Assembly (NCBI GenBank): GCA_946478235.1 | Contig: CAMLBF010000002.1 | Location: 248,001-312,000 of the forward strand | Direction: 5' to 3' | Length of the DNA: 64,000 bases | Source: an uncultured Bartonella sp. | GTDB taxonomy: Bacteria > Pseudomonadota > Alphaproteobacteria > Rhizobiales > Rhizobiaceae | In this document: positions 26,865 through 36,875 of the stretch, piece after piece | Numbering within the stretch: position 1 is the stretch's first letter | Layout of the letters: every line of letters begins with the position of its first letter | Translations under genes and position numbers: made by a program | Notes under the pieces: generated by a model | What the model was told of the DNA's origin: nothing | Databases searched by the model: none | Seen by the model: the letters and a program-made list of their open reading frames with translations, nothing else

Positions 26865-27830
26865 CTATCCGTTTTGTGCCAACTTCTTGGCGCGTGCTTC
26901 CTTTAATGCTGCAAAATCTTCACCCGCATGGTGTGATGATCTTGTTAGCGGGCTTGAAGCCATATGGAGGAAGCCTTTAGTTTTCCCAATTGTCGCGTAA
27001 GACTTGAACTCGTCAGGAGTAACAAACCGGATAACCGGATGATGTTTACGCGTTGGTTGCAGATACTGCCCTATCGTCATAAAGTCAACATCGGCGGTAC
27101 GGAGATCGTCCATTAACTGCAAAACTTCGTTTCTCTCTTCACCCAGTCCAACCATAATACCAGACTTGGTAAATATTGACGGATCAAGCTCTTTTACCCG
27201 TTGTAACAGCCTGATTGAATGGAAATAACGGGCGCCAGGACGAACCTTCAAATAGTTAGAAGGCACTGTTTCCAAATTGTGATTGAATACATCAGGTTTA
27301 GCCGCAACAACAATTTCCAATGCGCCATCTTTATGTCTGAAATCAGGCGTGAGAATTTCAATTGTAGTTGTTGGAGATTTTCTTCTGATCGCAGCGATAA
27401 CATCCGCAAAATGTTGCGCGCCACCATCTGGTAAATCATCGCGGTCAACCGAGGTGATAACAACGTGTTTCAAGCCCATTTGCGCAACAGCATCAGCCAC
27501 ACGCTCTGGCTCATTCTTATCAACAGGCATCGGAATGCCTGTTGCTACGTTACAAAAAGCACAAGCGCGCGTACAGATCTCACCCAAAATCATGAAGCTG
27601 GCATGTTTATGGTTCCAGCATTCACCGACATTGGGGCAACCGGCTTCTTCACAAACGGTAACCAATTTGTTTGTACGAACTATATCTCGCGTTTCAGCGT
27701 ATTCACCACGCAATGATGGTGCTTTCACCCTAATCCAATCCGGTTTTTTTAAAACCTCTGAATCAGGACGATTAACCTTTTCCGGGTGGCGGACACGTTT
27801 ATTCGATACAGTATCAACAACGGTAACCAT
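26865..27830 (-). CDS. lipA: Lipoyl synthase
   Basis: LipA inserts two sulfur atoms into protein-bound octanoyl groups to make lipoate, which the PDH E2 and E1-beta lipoyl domains encoded upstream need. The 321-residue product has the auxiliary cluster motif [12 protein letters not shown] and the radical-SAM motif CTRACAFC. The [10 protein letters not shown] segment near the end supplies the conserved Ser. It lies 72 bp after lpdA. Co-transcription of lipoate synthesis with its target complex makes functional sense. Confidence 0.97.
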   Translation of the reverse strand: MVTVVDTVSNKRVRHPEKVNRPDSEVLKKPDWIRVKAPSLRGEYAETRDIVRTNKLVTVCEEAGCPNVGECWNHKHASFMILGEICTRACAFCNVATGIPMPVDKNEPERVADAVAQMGLKHVVITSVDRDDLPDGGAQHFADVIAAIRRKSPTTTIEILTPDFRHKDGALEIVVAAKPDVFNHNLETVPSNYLKVRPGARYFHSIRLLQRVKELDPSIFTKSGIMVGLGEERNEVLQLMDDLRTADVDFMTIGQYLQPTRKHHPVIRFVTPDEFKSYATIGKTKGFLHMASSPLTRSSHHAGEDFAALKEARAKKLAQNG

Positions 27831-27902
27831 TTAGAACCTCACGCTCGTTTACCCCATCATATGGAGTATATATATCAAGAATGCAATTCCCCCGTTTTAT
27901 GA

Positions 27903-29375
27903 TTAGGCATTTAATACCTGACCATAAGCATCGAGTACACTTTCTTTCATCATTTCAGACAGTGTCGGATGCGGGAACACAGTGTGCATCAGCTCTTCTT
28001 CAGTCGTTTCCAAATTCATGGCAACAACAAACCCCTGAATAAGTTCTGTAACTTCAGCACCCACCATATGTGCGCCAAGTAATTGTCCCGTTTTTTTATC
28101 AAATATGGTTTTTACAATGCCTTGGTCTTCCCCTAACGCAATGGCCTTACCATTTGCTGAAAATGAAAAATGACCAACTCTGATATCATAACCTGAAGCT
28201 TTGGCTTTCGCTTCAGTTAATCCAACAGAAGCAACCTGCGGTGTGCAATATGTGCATCCTGGGATTTTACCCTTATCAAGAGGTTCAGCGGTTGCAAGTC
28301 CAGCAATATGTTCGATACAGATTACCCCTTCTTCCTCGGCTTTATGGGCAAGCATTGGGGCTCCGGCAACATCGCCAATAGCATAAATACCTTCAACATT
28401 TGTGCGGCTCCACTCATCAATAACAATGCAGCCACGCTCTGTTTTAACACCGAGATTTTCCAATCCGATATTTTCAATATTGCCTTGTACACCAACGGCA
28501 GAAATCAAACGATCTGCTGTTATGGTTTCTAATTTGCCTTTAATGTCGATATGCGCAGTGACAGCAGTTGCTGACTTTTCAACCTTTGCAACTTTTGCCT
28601 CTGTCAAGATACGAATACCGCGTTTTTCCAATTGCTTACGCGCAAATGCTGAAATTTCTGCGTCTTCGACAGGCATGATCTGTGGCATCATTTCAACAAC
28701 AGTAACATCAACGCCCATATCACGATAGAATGATGCAAATTCGATACCGATGGCGCCGGAACCCATAACAATGATGGATTTTGGCATTGTTTGTGGAACC
28801 ATTGCTTCAAAATATGTCCAGATCAGCTTACCATCTGGCTCAATTCCCGGCAAAGTACGTGGTCTTGCACCAGTTGCAACAATGACATGCTTGGCCTGAT
28901 ATGTGCCTTCACCCAAGGTTCCCTTTGGAACAGGGTTTTGTGGTTGCATAACAGGCTTTGTTGACTTGCCAACTATAATCTCGGCAGGTTGTGAACCCTT
29001 TGCTGCCTTAGAGAGTTTTGCCTCGCCCCAGATGACATCAATTTTATTTTTCTTCATCAAAAAGCCAACGCCGGCATTCAAACGCGCGGACACACCACGG
29101 GAACGTTGCACGACGTCCTTAACATCAGCTTCGATGGTACCATTAAGTTTTAAGCCGTAATCTTTAGCATGTTCGCCGAAATGTTTAATTTCAGCAGAGC
29201 GCAACAATGCTTTTGTCGGGATACAGCCCCAATTAAGACAAATACCGCCCAAATGTTCTCTTTCAACAATTGCAGTTTTAAAACCAAGTTGAGCGGAACG
29301 AATTGCTGTTACATAGCCACCAGGCCCTGAACCGATAACAATAACGTCATAAGAATTTGTCAATTTTTCCTCCAT
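27903..29375 (-). CDS. lpdA: Dihydrolipoyl dehydrogenase (E3 of PDH)
   Basis: E3 reoxidises dihydrolipoyl groups and passes electrons to NAD+. The 490-residue flavoprotein has the FAD motif IGSGPGGYVTAIR, the redox disulfide in GGICLNWGCIPTK, the NAD motif MGSGAIGIEFASF and the C-terminal HTVFPHPTLSEMM base. A 30-residue insert near residues 140-170 (rich in Pro, Lys and Gln) is seen also in other PDH-linked E3 proteins of this order. It lies 14 bp after the SGNH hydrolase gene within the PDH operon. Confidence 0.97.
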   Translation of the reverse strand: MEEKLTNSYDVIVIGSGPGGYVTAIRSAQLGFKTAIVEREHLGGICLNWGCIPTKALLRSAEIKHFGEHAKDYGLKLNGTIEADVKDVVQRSRGVSARLNAGVGFLMKKNKIDVIWGEAKLSKAAKGSQPAEIIVGKSTKPVMQPQNPVPKGTLGEGTYQAKHVIVATGARPRTLPGIEPDGKLIWTYFEAMVPQTMPKSIIVMGSGAIGIEFASFYRDMGVDVTVVEMMPQIMPVEDAEISAFARKQLEKRGIRILTEAKVAKVEKSATAVTAHIDIKGKLETITADRLISAVGVQGNIENIGLENLGVKTERGCIVIDEWSRTNVEGIYAIGDVAGAPMLAHKAEEEGVICIEHIAGLATAEPLDKGKIPGCTYCTPQVASVGLTEAKAKASGYDIRVGHFSFSANGKAIALGEDQGIVKTIFDKKTGQLLGAHMVGAEVTELIQGFVVAMNLETTEEELMHTVFPHPTLSEMMKESVLDAYGQVLNA

Positions 29376-29389
29376 AGGGAAAGATATTG

Positions 29390-30043
29390 CTAAAGGCCAA
29401 GAACTGTACGAACGAGTGGCGCAAGCTCTTTACCAATTGCTTTTGTGTTGTTTTCATCAAGATGCACGCCGTCAATAGGCGAAGCTGATGCTACCAAAGC
29501 AGCATCAAAGAAAGTACATTCAAACTGATCCGCCAGATTGGAATAAAACATCGAAAGCTTTTTCGATTCTTCAAGCGAATTACGAAAAATTTCCGCCCCG
29601 ATCGGATCGTGAGTTTCAACCAAATGTGGTGGTGATACAATCAATATTTCCGGAATTGTCTCAGGCTGGTCTTGCCCAGCAACAAAAGGATAAGAACGAA
29701 TAATTTCGATCAATCGTTTTATTCCAAATGTTGCCGCAATGGCAGAGCCTGCAATAAACGGTTTTAAATCATTTGTACCAAGCATAATGATGACAAGGTC
29801 AAGTGGCTGATGCGAAGCCAGTACTGTTGGCAGTATTGCTGCGCCATTTCGGTTATCAACAGTACTGTTATCATCATAGCAGGTTGTGCGCCCACATAAA
29901 GCTTCTTCAACAACCTGAATTTTGCCATTTAACTCTTGTTCAAGAACGTATTGCCAACGGAGAGGCTCTGCATAACGCGAGCGATTAACAGGATTTAATC
30001 CCCATGTTAAAGAATCCCCGTAGGCCAATACAGTCTTTTTCAT
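29390..30043 (-). CDS. SGNH/GDSL-family hydrolase (arylesterase-like)
   Basis: The 217-residue protein has the SGNH blocks: AYGDSLTWG with nucleophile Ser11, the block II Gly, MLGTNDL (block III) and DGVHLD (block V, Asp191 and His194). It resembles the arylesterase/lysophospholipase type. There is no signal peptide, so it acts in the cytoplasm. It sits between pdhC (46 bp) and lpdA (14 bp), and therefore belongs to the PDH transcript. The substrate is unknown; a link to acyl or lipoyl ester metabolism is only a guess from position. Confidence 0.88.
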   Translation of the reverse strand: MKKTVLAYGDSLTWGLNPVNRSRYAEPLRWQYVLEQELNGKIQVVEEALCGRTTCYDDNSTVDNRNGAAILPTVLASHQPLDLVIIMLGTNDLKPFIAGSAIAATFGIKRLIEIIRSYPFVAGQDQPETIPEILIVSPPHLVETHDPIGAEIFRNSLEESKKLSMFYSNLADQFECTFFDAALVASASPIDGVHLDENNTKAIGKELAPLVRTVLGL

Positions 30044-30089
30044 TATCCTACCAATATTGTATCAATACCTCGTCGATAAGCCAAAATTA

Positions 30090-31442
30090 TTAAACCAATA
30101 GGCTCATTGGATTCTCGATAAGCTTTTTGAAAGCTTGCGCCAGTTCTGCTGCCAAGGCACCATCAACTGCACGGTGATCCGTAGACAAGGTTACTGACAT
30201 AACGTTCGCTATTGCCAGAACACCATCTTTCACAACAGCGCGCTGTTCACCCGCACCGATTGCGAAAATTGTTGCATGTGGCGGATTAACGATGGCAGAG
30301 AAGTTTTTAACACCATACATACCCATATTGGATACAGCCGTTGTACCGCCTTGATATTCTTCAGGCTTTAACTTGCGTTCACGAGCACGCTTGGCCAGAT
30401 CTTTCATTTCATTGGAAATGATGGATAGCGTCTTTTCGTCAGCATGTTTGACAATTGGGGTTATCAAGCCATTTGGTATGGAAACAGCAACACCAACATC
30501 AACAAACTTATGACGTAACATGCCACTGTCGAGCCATGAAACATTGGCATCTGGCACGGCTTTCAGTGCCAAGGCAGCAGCCTTGATAACCATGTCATTG
30601 ACCGACAATTTGTAAGCAGGTTTTTCGCCTACATCATTTTTAACCATTGGTGCCGCGGCATTCAACTCTCCACGCAGCTTCAACAGTGCATCCAATTCAC
30701 AATCAATTGTGACATAGAAATGAGGAACTGTGCGCTTGGACTCTACCAAACGTTTGGCAATTGTCTTGCGCATTCCATCATGTGGAACGATCTCATATTC
30801 ACTCTTGTCAAACAATTTAAGCGTTTGCTCATCAGAAGTATTTGCCGAAGCAGTTTCGGGTGCGGTTGGTGTTGGAGCAGCAACTGGTTTTTCAACTCCA
30901 GTGGCAAGCGCCTTATCAACATCACGCTTGATGATCCGTCCATGAGGACCACTGCCCGCGATTTGCGATAGTTCCAAACCGCCCTGCTTGGCTAAACGGC
31001 GCGCTAGAGGCGACGCAAAAATACGCGTTCCATCACTTGCCTTTGCCGTTTGTGCCGGCATAGCAGGTTGTGAAGCTGGTTGAGCTGCCGCAGCAGGTTG
31101 AGCGACTGTTTCAACAGGTGCGGGATTTGGTGCTGCTGCAACGGGTGCTGGTTGAGCTGCACCACCTTCAGCTGCTTTTACAGCATCGGCAGGATCTTCA
31201 CCCTCTTCAGCAAGAATTGCGATTAAGGCATTTACTTTTACACCCTGTGTACCAGCTGGCACTACAATTTTAGCAACAGTTCCTTCATCAACTGCTTCAA
31301 CTTCCATTGTTGCCTTGTCTGTTTCAATTTCGGCAATAACATCACCAGATGAAACCTTATCGCCTTCCTTGACATTCCACTTGGCCAAATTGCCTTCTTC
31401 CATTGTAGGAGAAAGTGCCGGCATAGTAATTTTGATAGGCAT
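30090..31442 (-). CDS. pdhC: PDH E2, dihydrolipoamide acetyltransferase
   Basis: E2 forms the PDH core and moves acetyl groups to CoA. The 450-residue product has one lipoyl domain (lipoylated Lys in [12 protein letters not shown]), an Ala/Pro/Gln-rich flexible linker, and a peripheral subunit-binding domain (SPLARRLAKQGGLELSQIAG, about 143-162). The catalytic domain has STDHRAVDGA near the C-terminus, with the active His and Asp. It follows pdhB by 13 bp. Confidence 0.97.
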   Translation of the reverse strand: MPIKITMPALSPTMEEGNLAKWNVKEGDKVSSGDVIAEIETDKATMEVEAVDEGTVAKIVVPAGTQGVKVNALIAILAEEGEDPADAVKAAEGGAAQPAPVAAAPNPAPVETVAQPAAAAQPASQPAMPAQTAKASDGTRIFASPLARRLAKQGGLELSQIAGSGPHGRIIKRDVDKALATGVEKPVAAPTPTAPETASANTSDEQTLKLFDKSEYEIVPHDGMRKTIAKRLVESKRTVPHFYVTIDCELDALLKLRGELNAAAPMVKNDVGEKPAYKLSVNDMVIKAAALALKAVPDANVSWLDSGMLRHKFVDVGVAVSIPNGLITPIVKHADEKTLSIISNEMKDLAKRARERKLKPEEYQGGTTAVSNMGMYGVKNFSAIVNPPHATIFAIGAGEQRAVVKDGVLAIANVMSVTLSTDHRAVDGALAAELAQAFKKLIENPMSLLV

Positions 31443-31455
31443 AGTACTTTCTCCC

Positions 31456-32847
31456 TTAAGCCTTGTAGGTTACTGTTTTTACAGCTTCGACTACCTCAGC
31501 AACACTTGGCAAAGCTAATTTTTCCAAGTTTGCCGCATAAGGCATAGGCACATCTTTGCCAGCGATTGTCAGAATTGGCGCATCGAGATAATCAAAAGCC
31601 TGCTGCATCACACGCGTGGCTATCTCTGTGCCGACTGAAGATTGTGGGAAACCTTCCTCGATTGTTACGAGACGACCTGTTTTCTTCACCGACTCGATAA
31701 TGGTTGGCAAATCCATTGGTCTAATAGTTCTAAGATCGATCAATTCTGCATCAATGCCTAGTTTCTCTAGTTCTGGTAGTGCTTGAACCGCATAGTTCAT
31801 GCCCATTCCCATTGCGACCATTGTCACATCATTACCGGCTTTGTGGATACGTGCTTTACCAATTGGCAACACAAAGTCGTCCAACTTTGGCACTTCAAAC
31901 TGATGCCCATATAGCAATTCATTTTCTAAGAAAATTACTGGATTGTCATCACGAATTGCAGCTTTCAACAGCCCTTTGGCGTCCGCTGCTGTATATGGCA
32001 TCACAACTTTTAATCCCGGCACATGGCCATACCATGATGCATAGCACTGTGAGTGCTGAGCACCAACGCGCGATGCTGCCCCATTAGGACCACGAAATAC
32101 CATAGGTGCAGACATCTGGCCACCAGACATATACCGTGTCTTAGCTGCTGAATTGATGATTTGGTCAATGGCCTGCATGGCAAAATTGAATGTCATAAAC
32201 TCAACAATAGGGCGCAGACCACCAAAGGCTGCACCAACACCAAGACCAGCAAATCCCTGCTCTGTAATTGGTGTATCAATCACACGCCGATCGCCAAACT
32301 CGTCGAGCAATCCTTGGCTTACTTTATAAGCCCCTTGATACTGTGCAACCTCTTCACCAATCAAAAATACCTTGTCATCACGACGCATTTCTTCAGCAAG
32401 CGCTTCATTCAAAGCCTCACGAACCGTCATCTTGACCATTTCTGTCCCTGCTGGAACATCAGGATCAGAAGCAACAACCGCCTGTGCGGGAACAACTGCA
32501 ACAGGTGCTGGTGCAGCGGCAGCCGGTTGTGGTGACGGTTGGGTATCTTGGTGTGATGCTTCTGCAGCTGGATTGACGGCCTTTGCAATATCTGCAGCAG
32601 TTTCTCCTTCTTCCAGAAGAACGGCAATCGGTGTGTTTACTTTCACGCCTTCTGTGCCTTCAGGAATAAGAATCTTACCGATTGTGCCTTCATCGGCAGC
32701 ATCAACTTCCATAGTTGCCTTATCGGTTTCAATTTCTGCAATCGTATCACCTGGGGCTACCTTATCGCCCTCTTTCTTCAGCCATTTAGATAGCTTGCCT
32801 TCTTCCATAGTGGGCGAAAGCGCCGGCATCAAAATATCAATAGACAT
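31456..32847 (-). CDS. pdhB: PDH E1-beta with N-terminal lipoyl domain
   Basis: E1-beta pairs with PdhA for thiamine-diphosphate-dependent decarboxylation of pyruvate. The 463-residue product carries an extra N-terminal lipoyl domain ([12 protein letters not shown], about 38-49) and a Pro/Ala/Gln linker before the transketolase-type domain, which begins near residue 138 with [15 protein letters not shown]. The domain order lipoyl-linker-E1-beta is typical for alphaproteobacteria. The ATG at 32847 ([17 protein letters not shown]) is chosen; upstream in-frame codons to 32949 overlap pdhA and are not family-like. Confidence 0.96.
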   Translation of the reverse strand: MSIDILMPALSPTMEEGKLSKWLKKEGDKVAPGDTIAEIETDKATMEVDAADEGTIGKILIPEGTEGVKVNTPIAVLLEEGETAADIAKAVNPAAEASHQDTQPSPQPAAAAPAPVAVVPAQAVVASDPDVPAGTEMVKMTVREALNEALAEEMRRDDKVFLIGEEVAQYQGAYKVSQGLLDEFGDRRVIDTPITEQGFAGLGVGAAFGGLRPIVEFMTFNFAMQAIDQIINSAAKTRYMSGGQMSAPMVFRGPNGAASRVGAQHSQCYASWYGHVPGLKVVMPYTAADAKGLLKAAIRDDNPVIFLENELLYGHQFEVPKLDDFVLPIGKARIHKAGNDVTMVAMGMGMNYAVQALPELEKLGIDAELIDLRTIRPMDLPTIIESVKKTGRLVTIEEGFPQSSVGTEIATRVMQQAFDYLDAPILTIAGKDVPMPYAANLEKLALPSVAEVVEAVKTVTYKA

Positions 32848-32863
32848 AGTCGCTTTCCTCGCT

Positions 32864-33904
32864 TTAAACCAAAATATCAGTATAGAGTTCGGATACATCC
32901 GGCTCTTTATCGTTTTGTGCAAAATCTGCTGCGTCGGCAACAATTGCACGAACTTGTTTATCGATATCTTTCAGCTCGTCTTCGCTCGCCCATCCTTTTT
33001 CAATGACACGGTTTTTAACCTGATCAATTGGATCATGCTCTGCACGAACTTTTTGAACTTCTTCCTTTGTACGGTATTTTGCCGGATCAGACATGGAATG
33101 GCCGCGATAGCGGTATGTCTGCATATCCAAGATGACTGGTCCCTTGCCGGAACGTGCCCATTCGACAGCTTCCTCTGTTGCAGATTTTACCGCACAGACA
33201 TCCATACCATCAACGATATAACCCGGTATTTCAAAAGAAAGGCCACGACGGGAAAAATCGGTTTCGGCTGATGCACGCGAAACTGCTGTACCCATCGCAT
33301 ATTGGTTGTTTTCAATAACATAAATTACAGGGAGCTTCCAAAGGGAAGCCATATTGAAGCTTTCGTAAACCTGTCCCTGATTGGCGGCACCATCACCAAA
33401 ATAAACAAAGGTGACGTTATCCCGTCCAAGATATTTATTGGAAAATGCAAGACCTGTGCCTATTGGTACCTGCGCACCAACAATACCATGTCCGCCATAA
33501 AAATTCTTTTCTTTCGAGAACATATGCATCGAGCCGCCTTTTCCCTTGGAAAAACCGCCCTGACGGCCTGTAAGCTCTGCCATAACGCCACGCGGGCTCA
33601 TGCCAGCAGCCAACATATGTCCATGATCACGATAAGAGGTGATAATCTGGTCACCCTCTTTTGCTGTCTTTAATGTGCCTGTTACAACGGCTTCTTGTCC
33701 GATGTAAAGGTGACAAAATCCTCCGATAAATCCCATACCATAAAGTTGACCAGCTTTTTCTTCGAAGCGGCGGATTAGAAGCATTTCACGATAAAATTCG
33801 AGCTCTTCTTCCTTTGTAAATTCTGCCGGCTTCGGTGTTCTGGCGGTATTGGTTAATGCAGTCTGCGTATTTTTCGCAGAAGTTTTTTTAGCCCGTGCTG
33901 CCAT
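32864..33904 (-). CDS. pdhA: PDH E1-alpha
   Basis: First gene of the PDH operon. The 346-residue product has the thiamine-diphosphate motif [15 protein letters not shown] (about 170-184) ending in IENNQ, and the phosphorylation-loop-like [14 protein letters not shown] segment. The N-terminal 25 residues are Lys/Ala/Thr-rich and look disordered. The operon reads pdhA-pdhB-pdhC-SGNH-lpdA-lipA-coq10-like with gaps of 3-72 bp. Confidence 0.97.
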   Translation of the reverse strand: MAARAKKTSAKNTQTALTNTARTPKPAEFTKEEELEFYREMLLIRRFEEKAGQLYGMGFIGGFCHLYIGQEAVVTGTLKTAKEGDQIITSYRDHGHMLAAGMSPRGVMAELTGRQGGFSKGKGGSMHMFSKEKNFYGGHGIVGAQVPIGTGLAFSNKYLGRDNVTFVYFGDGAANQGQVYESFNMASLWKLPVIYVIENNQYAMGTAVSRASAETDFSRRGLSFEIPGYIVDGMDVCAVKSATEEAVEWARSGKGPVILDMQTYRYRGHSMSDPAKYRTKEEVQKVRAEHDPIDQVKNRVIEKGWASEDELKDIDKQVRAIVADAADFAQNDKEPDVSELYTDILV

Positions 33905-34034
33905 AGTAAACTCCCTATATTGGTAGTTTCGAAAATACGCTTTCCGGACAAAAGTTACAAGTCTAATAAATTTTCTGTGAACAGTTTATAAGTTGTTGTT
34001 TCTGCTTAAAAATTTCAAATAAACCTAATTTTGG

Positions 34035-34364
34035 TTAATTTGATAAATCGCCAGGCGAAGTCAAGATAACAAATTCATTAGGCTTAGACAGATTCAAATT
34101 TTTTCGCGCATATTCATCCAACATGTCGCGTTCAATATGCCCATCTTTCAGCAAGGCGACTTTTTTTTCTATGCCCATGCGCTGGTCTTCAAGTTTTTTT
34201 AGTTCAGCATTGAGATTATCAATATGTTCTTCAACTTTTACACGGGAATATAAACCATATTCACCATGATAAATGTGGTAGCCAAAATAGCTCAAAACGC
34301 CAATCGTCATCAACGGTAGGATGAACCGGCCCTTAATTGATCTACGCTTTTGTTTGGTCCACAT
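34035..34364 (-). CDS. ftsB: FtsB/DivIC-family septum formation initiator
   Basis: FtsB links FtsL and FtsQ in the divisome. The 109-residue product has a basic N-terminus, one membrane segment (FILPLMTIGVLSYFGYHIYHG, about 14-34), a periplasmic coiled coil (about 42-75), and the family end DMLDEYARKNLNLSKPNEF. I use the ATG at 34364, where AGGA lies 9 nt upstream; an in-frame codon at 34400 has no such site. Its position upstream of pdhA and downstream of eno matches relatives, apart from the inserted ABC transporter. Confidence 0.88.
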   Translation of the reverse strand: MWTKQKRRSIKGRFILPLMTIGVLSYFGYHIYHGEYGLYSRVKVEEHIDNLNAELKKLEDQRMGIEKKVALLKDGHIERDMLDEYARKNLNLSKPNEFVILTSPGDLSN

Positions 34365-34447
34365 GATATTTTTCCTGAACAAGTTGATTCTTTGATGCAT
34401 GATTTTGATTAAAGATAGATTACCATAAGAAGAAAATTTATTCGGAT

Positions 34448-34535
34448 AAGGAGGTTCTCAACGATTATCTTGAGGCTGGTTCTTGCGAATTATTATTATG
34501 TCTATAGAAATAACGATAAATTTTTGATGTTTTGA
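34448..34535 (+). other. Possible 23-codon leader peptide (speculative)
   Basis: A near-perfect ribosome site AAGGAGG (34448-34454) is followed 9 nt later by an ATT codon (34464) that opens a 23-codon frame ending at TGA 34533-34535. It contains NYYYVYRNN, four Tyr codons in five. TTG at 34470 is an alternative but distant start. It ends 22 bp before the ABC-transporter binding-protein gene. I see no terminator/antiterminator hairpins after it. Confidence 0.25.
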
Positions 34536-34557
34536 CACTACTGGGAGATAAAATATA

Positions 34558-35406
34558 ATGAAGGGGATTTTCCGGATTAGTTTTGCAGCTTTAGCATTTT
34601 CGGCTGCAACAATTGCCACAACACAGGCGCAACAACCGGTTGTTAAAGTTGCGACAGAAGGCGCATTTGAGCCTTGGACATTTACCACCTCTGACGGCAA
34701 ACTGGCCGGCCTTGATATTGATCTTACCAATAATCTTTGCGAGCGCGTAAAAGTTAAATGTGAAATAACATCTAGCGATTTTACCAGTCTTATACCTGGA
34801 TTAAATGCCAAGAAATATGACATGATTATTGATGCCATCAATATCACTGAGCAAAGAGAAAAGGTTGTAAGCTTCACGCGTCCTTATGCGGTTGAAAGCT
34901 ATAGTTTTGCTATTCTAGGTGACAAGGATTTAGAATCACTTCCAGGCACTGGTACGAAAATTAATCTTGATACCGATAAAGAAGCTTTTGAAAACATAAT
35001 CCCTAAAATGGCTGCCGCTCTTAAAGGCAAAACAATTGGTGCGCAGGCAGCCAGCACAAATTTGGCTTTTGTCGAAAAGCATTTCAAGGATTCGTCCGAC
35101 ATCAGACAGTATAAAACCACTGAACAGCATGACCTTGATCTGCAATCGGGACGAATTGACGCTATTTTTGAAGCCCGTACCGCAATCATTGCAACAGCCA
35201 AACAAAATGGTTTTAGTGAAATGCATATAGTGGGCCCAATTTTTTCTGGTGCAGAAATGGGACGTGGTGCCGCAATAGCATTTCGTAAATCGGATACTGA
35301 GTTAAGAGACAAGTTTGATAAAGCTCTTGGTGAAGCTATTGCTGATGGCACTGTGTCAAAAATTTCCATGAAATGGCTTGGAATTGATTTGAGCCCGCAG
35401 AAATAA
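34558..35406 (+). CDS. Polar amino acid ABC transporter, periplasmic binding protein
   Basis: The 282-residue product has a signal peptide (cleavage after about residue 24, in TTQAQQ) and a family 3 solute-binding fold. Typical blocks are EGAFEPWTF, GLDIDLTNNLCERVKVKCEI and ITEQREKVVSFTRPY. It resembles binding proteins for basic amino acids and opines (ArgT/HisJ, OccT). Two permease genes follow; no ATPase gene does. It is on the opposite strand to the eno and ftsB genes that flank the unit. Confidence 0.9.
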   Translation: MKGIFRISFAALAFSAATIATTQAQQPVVKVATEGAFEPWTFTTSDGKLAGLDIDLTNNLCERVKVKCEITSSDFTSLIPGLNAKKYDMIIDAINITEQREKVVSFTRPYAVESYSFAILGDKDLESLPGTGTKINLDTDKEAFENIIPKMAAALKGKTIGAQAASTNLAFVEKHFKDSSDIRQYKTTEQHDLDLQSGRIDAIFEARTAIIATAKQNGFSEMHIVGPIFSGAEMGRGAAIAFRKSDTELRDKFDKALGEAIADGTVSKISMKWLGIDLSPQK

Positions 35407-35448
35407 ACAACTTACAAATTGTCCTGCTGATCTATACCGATATACAAA

Positions 35449-36174
35449 ATGACGGATCAAATAGGTTATTTTGAACTGATAGGTTTTGGTGAACATGGCT
35501 GGGGTTTCTTGCTCCTTAAAGCCATGTTCATGACAATAGCTATTGCTTCAAGTGGTTTTGTTTTGGGCGTATTTTTCGGGGCAATCATTGCATATACAAA
35601 ATTAAGTGCATCGCGGATTTTACGCTATATTGGCGATTGTTATACAACCGTTTTTAGAGGCGTTCCCGATCTCTTAGTGATATATCTTATTTATTTTGGT
35701 GGCAGTTCAATAGTCACCAAATTTTCCAGTCTATTCGGCGTTCATGAATTTGTTTCACTACCGGTTTTTTTAAGTGGATGTTTAGCCGTTGGTATTATCT
35801 CTGGCGCATATCAAACAGAAATTTATCGTGGTGCCTTTCTTGCAATTTCTAAAGGGCAATTGGATGCTGCAAAGGCAGCCGGCATGCATAATATGCTCAT
35901 GTTTCGGCGTATTATCTTGCCGCAATTATTCCGGTTGGTGTTACCGGCTCTTGGAAATATATGGCAAATGGTGCTTAAAGAATCCGCTCTCGTTTCGCTT
36001 ATCGGCGTGACCGAACTTGTTTGGCAAGCTCAGGTAGCCGCAGGCTCAACCCGAAAGCCCTTTTACTTTTATATTACTGCAGCTTTACTCTATCTTGTTA
36101 TTACTGGTATTTCAGGTTTTGTTTTTCAAAAATTTGAACATCGCGCAAACCACTACATTCGGAAGAGCTCATAA
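35449..36174 (+). CDS. Polar amino acid ABC transporter, permease (HisQ/OccQ-like)
   Basis: The 241-residue membrane protein has about five hydrophobic segments. The permease signature is around TEIYRGAFLAISKGQLDAAKAAG (about 123-145), the EAA loop that contacts the ATPase. Its early FRGVPDLLVIYLIYFGG segment typifies the HisQ side. The ATG at 35449 has no clear ribosome site. The stop overlaps the next permease start by one base (TAATG). Confidence 0.9.
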   Translation: MTDQIGYFELIGFGEHGWGFLLLKAMFMTIAIASSGFVLGVFFGAIIAYTKLSASRILRYIGDCYTTVFRGVPDLLVIYLIYFGGSSIVTKFSSLFGVHEFVSLPVFLSGCLAVGIISGAYQTEIYRGAFLAISKGQLDAAKAAGMHNMLMFRRIILPQLFRLVLPALGNIWQMVLKESALVSLIGVTELVWQAQVAAGSTRKPFYFYITAALLYLVITGISGFVFQKFEHRANHYIRKSS

Positions 36175-36875
36175 TGGATATCGAGTTCTTATGGTCTTGT
36201 TTTAAACAAATATTGGTTGGCTTACCGATAACCCTGATTTTAGCCATATCCTCACTATGCTGCGGATTTATATTGGCGCTTTTCATTGCGTGGTTACGGC
36301 AATCGCATAATATTATTCTTGCGTCTATTGCACGGTTTTACGTTTTTGCATTTCGAGGCTCGCCCCTCCTTATCCAAATATTTTTGATTTATTATGGTGC
36401 GGGACAGTTTAGAAGCACTTTTCAATCAATCGGTATTTGGTGGATTTTGCGTGAGCCAATGTATTGCGCGATTATAGCGCTAAGTTTAAATACAACCGCC
36501 TATTCATCAGAAATTATGCGCGGCGCGCTTTTGGCTGTTCCACATTCTAACGTAGAAGTCGGAAAAGCCTATGGAATGACGCCTTTGCTTATTTTTAGAA
36601 GAATTATCTTTCCATTGGCTTTAAGGCAGGGATTACCAGCTTATAGCAATGAAATAATATTGATGGTTAAATCTACCTCTTTGGCTTCGGTTATAACGAT
36701 TTTGGATATGACAGGCATTGCAACAACAATCATCAGTGAAACGTACAGAGCTATCGAAGTCTTTATTGTTGCTGGCTTTCTCTATCTCATATTGAATTTT
36801 CTGATAACGCGAGCCATTGCCTTGTGGGAAAATAAACTTCTTGCTTATACCAGACCACCTAGCGGGACAGTATAA
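36174..36875 (+). CDS. Polar amino acid ABC transporter, permease (HisM/OccM-like)
   Basis: The 233-residue partner permease has FRGSPLLIQIFLIYYG and the EAA loop TTAYSSEIMRGALLAVPHSNVEVGKAYG (given as family pattern, about 107-134). With the preceding gene it would form the heterodimeric channel. Downstream there are 495 bp of AT-rich DNA and then the convergent eno, so no ATP-binding subunit gene completes the operon here. An ATPase encoded elsewhere must serve it if it works. Confidence 0.9.
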   Translation: MDIEFLWSCFKQILVGLPITLILAISSLCCGFILALFIAWLRQSHNIILASIARFYVFAFRGSPLLIQIFLIYYGAGQFRSTFQSIGIWWILREPMYCAIIALSLNTTAYSSEIMRGALLAVPHSNVEVGKAYGMTPLLIFRRIIFPLALRQGLPAYSNEIILMVKSTSLASVITILDMTGIATTIISETYRAIEVFIVAGFLYLILNFLITRAIALWENKLLAYTRPPSGTV

